Shown piece by piece: positions 58,061 through 64,000 of a stretch of DNA of 64,000 nt. The notes below the pieces were generated by a model. That model was not told the DNA's origin. It made no database searches and saw only the letters and a program-made list of their open reading frames with translations. Position 1 is the first letter of the stretch. Each line of letters begins with the position of its first letter. Source of the stretch: Sorghum bicolor (lineage: Eukaryota; Streptophyta; Magnoliopsida; Poales; Poaceae); NCBI RefSeq assembly GCF_000003195.3, contig NC_012873.2:46473650-46537649 (forward strand). Direction: 5' to 3'. The position numbers were made by a program, and so were the translations under genes.

Positions 58061-58496
58061 TTTGCTGCTCTGCTATGCGGTCAGATTAATCTATGAAGGG
58101 GTCAAGATGTATGTACACGGTTAGCATTAATCGTGCATGGATGCACAGATTAGCAATTAGCAAATGTACATGCACGGTGGCCTTGCTAGGTGTCTTGGTA
58201 CTATAGGTATTCGGCAAGGTAAATATACTTGCATATGCATGTATGTGGCGTGTGAAGCAAAAAAGAGTCCTTTCTTCTAATAAAACGAGACCCTTAATAT
58301 ATAAATATAAAAACTAAAACTATTTTGAAAGCATAAATTTATATTTGCCCTTTGTAATATGAAGACGTTGTTTGGTTCTAACTACTAGCTAGTGTCCTCT
58401 TTTTTACTTTTCGCATTGATGTATTTTCTAGATGGCATGGCCGTGTTAACATTATTTTAAAAAATGGTAACCTACAACTAGCGCAAATAACATAGG

Positions 58497-59150
58497 TGTA
58501 ATATCCGAAAATTTGCACCTTTTGAATAGAGTTAAAATAATTTAATTATGTATTTTTGTGCTCATGAGAATATAAGAAAAATAATATTTTTTATTAAATT
58601 AAAATTTATTGTAAGGCTTAGCAATATTGTTGTGCATACATGCGGGTGCATAAGATTTGATGTAATGTTTGCTTGTTGCTCCTTTGTGTGTTGAGAGCGA
58701 GCAAAGTTTTCAAAATTCGTTTAGTAGAACGATCTTCCTTGACCGGTACGTCTTTATCTTTATCTTTATCTTTATCTATAATCAAATTTCTTGTTTCTCA
58801 CCTTAAGTTTTTATTAGCAGCTTCATAAAATCTTTTCTTTGTCACCCAAATCATTTCTTTTAGTTCCTCATCCATCAAGCAACCTCTACAAACTTTTTGG
58901 AAATTTTTCTAGCTTTTTTCTGAAACTTGTTCTTATTTTTTCTATGAGCATAATCTAATTTTTAGATTGCTCCAAACAATCTTATCATGGGCTCCAAATA
59001 CTTTATTTTGGTTCCTCATATAACATAATAGCTTTGAGAATTTTTCTCGAATTTTTGGAGTTTTTGGAGTATTTTCGGGGCTTAAATAATAATTATAGAC
59101 TTTTCTGGAATTATTTTATCCATCAAATTATCATAAGATAATTAATAATA
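58497..59150 (+). repeat. Partial chromovirus LTR (same type as the solo LTR)
   Basis: It begins TGTAATATCC and follows 35758-36365 closely, including AAGGCTTAGCAA, GCTCCTTTGTGTGTTGA and CATCCATCAAGCAA blocks. Only the first 650 bp is present and no target duplication is seen. Confidence 0.7.
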
Positions 59151-59499
59151 TCTAAACTTTGTTAGAAAGTTTTAAAAACTCACATGACAACATGGTTTTG
59201 TGGTATAAATATTTGCATAAAAAATCAAATGATTTAACAAATTCGTCTTATACATATTGTCAAAAATGGATACATATCTCACAACTTATGTAACTACTAT
59301 GTAAGAGATACATCCATTTATGAATAATGTATAGTCCAACTTTGTTAATAAGATTTGAAAATTTTATGGTAAGATAATACAACCATATTATGATCTCATG
59401 CCAAATTTTAGGACTTTTGGACACCTTTATGATATTATTGTTTTTTTTCAGTCGAAGTCACCAAAATACTCATAAGCATTTCCTTGACTACCAATCACC

Positions 59500-59807
59500 A
59501 ATGAAATTCAATAACCCTCAAGGAAATGATAGTTTACTTGACGGTTTAGAATGACTGCCAAGGAAATGGATATTTTCTTTGGCGGTTGAGAATAACTGCC
59601 AAGAAAATGAGTCATTTCCTTGGAGGTGATTAGAAACTGCCAAGGAAATACCCATATTTCTTGGCTGTTTACTTAAACCTCCAAGGATTATATGTTTTCT
59701 TGAGTGTGGAGTAGCACCGTCAAGGAAAATGTCATTTCCTTGGCAGTTTGATTTTGGCCTCCAAGGAAATTTGGAGCCGCCAAGGCAATTCCAGTTTCCT
59801 TGTAGTG
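59500..59807. repeat. Right subterminal repeats of CACTA C
   Basis: ACTGCCAAGGAAA, CTCCAAGGAAA and complements alternate up to the terminus TTGTAGTG. Confidence 0.85.
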
Positions 59808-59908
59808 AATAGACAACTTAAATGGTGGGTTCTACAATTCAGTGAGAATATCACAAAGTCTGCACTTACATACAGAAGCACCTTTGTCCAGAAATTCCTT
59901 TAACTGTT

Positions 59909-60139
59909 TCTTTGTTTACTTCTAAATTTTTTTGTAAAAGGGACACTGTAACACTTTCGTTTGTATTTGGCAAACATTGTCGAATCATGGACTAACTTGA
60001 CTCAAAAGATTCGTCTCGCAAATTACAGGTAACTGTGCAATTAATTCTATTTTTATCTATATTTAATGCTTCATGCATGCGCCGCAAGATTCGATATGAC
60101 GGAAAATCTGAAATTTTTTAGGAACTAAACACAGGCCCA
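59909..60139. mobile_element. Abundant panicoid-type MITE
   Basis: The + sequence contains GTATTTGGCAAACATTG, TCAAAAGATTCGTCTCGC and AAGATTCGATATGACGG, and ends GGAACTAAACACAGGCCC, mirrored by TTTGTTTACTTCTAAATTTT at the left. I recognise this as a very common short element of sorghum- and maize-type genomes. Its superfamily and target duplication were not resolved. Confidence 0.6.
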
Positions 60140-60600
60140 AAAGTACCAAACTCAAAATTGTCACTACAACTTTTAGAGCTATCAGGGATCTTGTTCTGCA
60201 TATACTCTTTACAGAACAATGCCTACCTGTAATACAACTAATCAAGATTGCAGGGTGCAAGAGATAATGGCAAACAGCACATGTTTGCCTACTTACTAAA
60301 ATCTTTTTTATCCCAAAGTCTGAAATTTACAACTAACTTTAAAAAAATACTTATAGGCCTAAATTCGCTTTAACCAAATCAGTTTAGTAAATGGAGTTGC
60401 ATTCCAGTACACAGGCATAAGCATTTTCAAATTCTTCAGTTCAACAACATCGTACAGGACTGTTTTAAGTCGTGAAATTCTGAATGGTGAACAATGTTGC
60501 AATCACAAGCATCGAGCACCTCATAGCAAAAAGCCTGATTGCATCCATCTGACTTCTAGGAACTCGCTCATCGCTCAACAAAGTGCACGCACCTGATCTC
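60140..60600. other. Intergenic, nothing recognised
   Basis: No gene or element termini seen. Confidence 0.45.
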
Positions 60601-61020
60601 CACTGGCGCACCCGCTCAGCCGCAGGCTGATGATGTTCCTCTCGGTTCCTTGCGTCCACGAACGCCCTGTCTCCGATGTTCACCTGCTCGGTCGCCGCCT
60701 GATCGGCGCACCCACTATCCAGCCACCTGATATGCAGTGCGTGGCGATCACAGCACGGAGCGACCGGGCGTGGCGATCATGACAGGGAAGGACGCCGTAC
60801 CCGCTCGGCGGCTGTCTTGATCTCCAGTGCGTGGCCATGGCAGCAGGGAGTGACGGCGAGCGTGAGGGAGCGGCGTACCCGCACGGCGGCCATCTTGATC
60901 TCCAGTGCGTGGCGATGGCAGCAGGGAGCGACGGGGTGTGGGATCGCAGCAGGAGCGAGGGAGCGTGCGACGCTAGCGACAGTGAGCGGGAGGGTCGCAT
61001 GTCAATCACGCACGCGTGAA
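60600..61020. repeat. GC-rich short tandem repeat
   Basis: TGATCTCCAGTGCGTGGCSATGGCAGCAGGGAG-like units (described here in part) recur at about 60820 and 60895, with a diverged copy near 60730; period about 75 bp. Small open frames on both strands are consequences of the repeat. Confidence 0.6.
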
Positions 61021-61207
61021 CAGCGGCAGGGCTGCCTTGTGTTGGGCGCAGTCAGGCCCAGTCCTGTCAAACTATAGACCTGGAGCGAAGCTGATAGGCC
61101 CTCTAATACAACTCTAATATAATATAATGATAATTCTAATAAGTGTAATATATTAAAAAATTTATAAAACAAATTATACATCTTATCTTACCTTAAAAAT
61201 TTCTTCT

Positions 61208-63711
61208 AACATTTGCTGCAGCGAAGTCATTGATGACGGCCTCAATATAAATTTTATCTAATAATTTCTTCTCGGTGCATAAAGTTGCCAAACCATTTAA
61301 TCTTTCTTGGGACATTTAAGACCTCAAATAATTCTTCAATAATTTCAGCTTTGAAAATATTCTTTCAGCTGAGGCAACAAGTCACTGGCATAGCGAATAG
61401 GATCCGATAAGCAATAGAAATATTAGGATAACAATCCGCTTCTGTGACAAACTCGAAAATCTCCATAGCAGACATTGGCTTATCTGGTAATGTAGACTGC
61501 ATAACAGCTAATTCAGAAATCATGTCCTTTACATCAACATCCGACAAACCAGCTGAAGAGAGAGTTTTTGCAAATTTAATGCAATGGTCTTTTAGATCAA
61601 CACCATCCAATGCCTTCAAGGATGTTGAATTCATAAGAAATCCAAATTTTTTATTGAATCACTGGAGTTCTTTAAATCTGCTTTTCAATGAGTTAATTGC
61701 CATATCAACCATAACCAAAAAATAAAAAGCTTTAAAATCCTTTTCAGCTTGCAAGATAGCTTCATTGCATTCAGTTTCATCAAATTGTTTCTTCCTAATA
61801 GAACGGCGTTTTACTGAAAAGGATGCCTCTACTCCCATTTCAAGTGCAATTTCTGTGGCAGCAACCACACTATCAGCAAATCTCGTATTTCTATAGTTCT
61901 AAAAATAATTCACCATACCTTCTATATGTTGCAAGGTAGAATCAATGCACATGGATGGTGATTACAACTTCTTACTGACAATATTTACAGAATATAAAAT
62001 GTCATGACAAATAACCATACCAAGTATAAACTCAAAGCTGCCAAGCATGTCATATAAACTTTTTTGCATCACTTCTATCCTTTGGTTTCAGTATCTCCAT
62101 CCTTGCTTAGCCACAACAAAGACGACCACAGTTGAGGAGCTTGATATCTAATTGCTCGGACACTTTTGATGTGACTCTCCCAACGAGTATTGCTCAATGA
62201 TTTCACGATCAAATCTGGAACATGTTCAAGCAAAACATTCCATCTTTTGGTAGCTCCTGAAAATAATACATATATCCTCTGCACAATTCCAAAGAATAAA
62301 ATAGCGTTACTGCATGATTTAGCCATATCACAAGTAGTGAGATTAAGACTGTGGCATGCACATGGCATATAGAAAGCTCTTCGATTTATATCAAGCAAAC
62401 GACTTTGTACCCCCTTATCTTTTCCTTTCATATTAGAGCCATTGTCATAACCTTGACCTCTAATATCATCAATATTAAGACCAAATGATTTGATGGAGTC
62501 AACCAATACATTGAAAAGCCCCAAGCCAAACGTGTCATCCACCTTCAAGAAACCAAGAAAGTACTCCTCAATTTTTATTTTCCCATCAGACATATCAACA
62601 CATCGAACCAGCAAGCTCATTTGTTCTTGGTGACTCACATCTGGGGTATAATCAAGAATAACTGAGAAATATTTAGCCTCTTTAACAATCCTTATGATGG
62701 AGTTTGTAATTCTAGAAGGCATAAGGTATGATATTGCGGCTCTTTGTTTTGAATGCGTCTAAGGTGGTCTTGCATTACCAAGTCAAATTCAGCAACCATC
62801 TCACAACAAAGCTAAAAAATTACCATTCACATCATTGTAAAGTTGCTCACTAGATCCTCTAAAAGCTAAACTGCGTTTACCAAGAAACTTCACAATGGCA
62901 ACAATTCTTAGTAGAATTAGCCTTATGCATTCTTTCTCCTTTGTGATTTGATGTAGCAACTCCTTATCAATTGTTTCATGTCTCTCAATTCATTCCAAGA
63001 GATCATATTTCCCATATGATCCACGCTAACTTCATGATCTTTTAGTCTCTCACTAACATGGCTCCAATCTCTAAACCCATCATGCCCCAATGAACACTTG
63101 CTGTTGCTAGAACCAAACAACTTACAACAAAAGCAAAACACTTTGTCAATACTTTTTGAATAGACCAACCATTTCCTGTCACGTACCTATCCATTGCTCA
63201 TTCTTCTAGAATAATGAGTGTATGCAAAATGTCTTGATCTTGCATCCATAGGAAACACAATATTCTCTTCTCTTATAGGCCCCTTCTCCACTAATATGTC
63301 CCTTGATTTGTTATCAAGATTATCCCAATTTGCTAGATCATATATATCCATAGTAAAAACTGGTTCTTCACCAACACATGTAGATTCCATCGTAGGAGAA
63401 TTAAATACGGGCTCATGATCACTCACATTATTATCATTTGTGTTGATGCCAACATTATCTTCTATAGGGCCTTCATCTTCTACATGCATAGTTTGTTCCT
63501 CCACAGGAACTATTGTCCACTCATCTGGATTTGTTGTAGTGCTTGTATTGCTCTTCAAAAATTTATCAAGAGCTCCTCTTTGTGATTCTTTGAAGTCCTC
63601 TATCCTTCTCTTTTTTTTTTCTTTTCTCACTTCCAGATGCATGCTTTTTGGGCAACATGAGTTCACTATAAGTTTAGAAAAGTAGTAAGTAATTAAATAA
63701 AATTGTGCCAT
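61208..63711 (-). pseudogene. TTF-finger / DUF4371-type hAT transposase, decayed
   Basis: On the minus strand: a Lys/Arg-rich N-terminus (about 63640), a TTF-type zinc-finger segment ([20 protein letters not shown], 63100-63180), a DUF4371-like core (62075-62722; [40 protein letters not shown]), and a C-terminal hAT dimerisation segment near 61210-61390 (ERIFSKLKLLKNYL) read in another frame. An extra T near 61383 and stops (for example just before 63180 and near 61325) break the gene. This is the ZMYM-like group of plant hAT transposases. No intact product can be made. Confidence 0.82.
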
Positions 63712-63902
63712 ACTAAATTTAACATGATCACTGCATCATATGGGGTTCCTAAATCCCAAACCTAAATCAGTAGGGAGTAAAGATTGGTGACAGTAGTAAG
63801 TAGTTAAATAAAATTATGCCATACTAAATTTAACATGATCACTGCATCATATGGGGTTCCTAAATCCCAAACCTAAATCAGGAGGGAATAAAGATTGGGG
63901 AC
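63681..63902. repeat. 111-bp tandem duplication
   Basis: 63681-63791 and 63792-63902 are head-to-tail copies starting AGTAGTAAGT and ending ATTGGKGAC, with only a handful of differences. It lies just upstream of the hAT coding start, in leader or intron. Confidence 0.93.
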
Positions 63903-64000
63903 AAGAGCAGTTTTGTACCTCTGTATACGACGGCAACAAAACAAATGCAGCAACTACGTAGGAAGCCAGGAACAAATGCAGCAGCTGCACTCGCACGGGA

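Larger units (their letters stand above)
54112..59807. mobile_element. CACTA element C, non-autonomous, CCGCCAAGGAAA family
   Basis: The ends are CACTACCACAATCTCGAATTG at 54112 (first 20 bases considered) and CCAGTTTCCTTGTAGTG to 59807. They are flanked by AAT (54109-54111 and 59808-59810). Both sides carry arrays of CCGCCAAGGAAA and complements (54160-54560 and 59500-59800). The 5.7 kb holds no transposase-like frame but includes retrotransposon pieces (55550-56540, 58497-59150). Its termini and repeats are unrelated to A and B, so a different transposase would be needed. Confidence 0.88.
61053..64000 (-). mobile_element. hAT element, partial (one end in window)
   Basis: The 3' end (reading the minus strand) is at 61053, where CAGGCCCAGTCCTG begins on the plus strand. 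It resembles hAT ends and the 1467-2769 element, with the sub-terminal GATAGGCCC block. The other end lies beyond 64000, so the target duplication (GGCGCAGT on this side) cannot be checked. It contains a decayed transposase gene on the minus strand. Confidence 0.65.

Overview
The window is repeat-dense DNA from a grass nuclear genome, most likely a panicoid. The grounds are CACTA subterminal repeats of the GCCGAGTGC type, a Stowaway MITE, an abundant panicoid-type MITE near 60 kb, and germin-like genes with a short intron. There is no bacterial-style operon, CRISPR array or recognisable RNA gene. Only two intact host genes are visible: tandem paralogous germin-like protein genes, GLP1 (30675-31449) and GLP2 (52002-52783). 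Both are on the + strand with 217-residue products. Almost everything else is nested transposable elements.

Layout. 1-2866: AT-rich DNA with a degenerate direct repeat, an array of CACTA subterminal repeats, and a non-autonomous hAT element (1467-2769). 2867-30259: CACTA element A, TSD ACT on both sides. It contains a 3.9-kb TIR element (8123-12053) and a 13.1-kb Tekay-type Ty3/gypsy chromovirus (12919-25990, coding on the - strand, LTRs about 3.43 kb and nearly identical). 30260-35757: GLP1, then a Stowaway MITE split by a LINE fragment with a perfect 10-bp TSD, then a 0.46-kb tandem triplication. 35758-51075: a solo chromovirus LTR (TSD ACTTG) split by CACTA element B (38125-50988, TSD CCT). 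B is the same family as A in the opposite orientation. 51076-54111: GLP2 and a 181-bp hAT MITE. 54112-59807: an unrelated CACTA element C (TSD AAT) carrying retrotransposon fragments. 59808-64000: a MITE, a GC-rich repeat, and one end plus the decayed transposase gene of a hAT element that runs off the window.

The most interesting unit is the A/B CACTA family. Comparing the copies suggests three genes in one direction: (1) a 144-aa GRF-type zinc-finger protein with a C-terminal membrane anchor, open in B; (2) a TNP2-type transposase; (3) a spliced gene joining a plant Transposase_24-like region, a DUF8039-like region, a proline-rich linker and a C48/Ulp1-like protease. A second cluster of the terminal 'TTTAGCACCGGT' repeats lies internally, directly upstream of the TATA box of gene 3, in both copies. 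In each copy genes 2 and 3 are broken by different lesions. A has lost the frame through the protease catalytic Cys, and B has changed the catalytic Asp to Asn. The Tekay element carries an extra sense-strand ORF (331 aa) between its 5' LTR and gag. Its gag-pol frame is interrupted by one in-frame stop.

Order of events inferred from nesting: the retroelement recombined to a solo LTR before B inserted into it. A inserted about 0.4 kb upstream of GLP1, and the 3.9-kb element and the Tekay element then inserted into A. All family names come from reading motifs; no database search was run.
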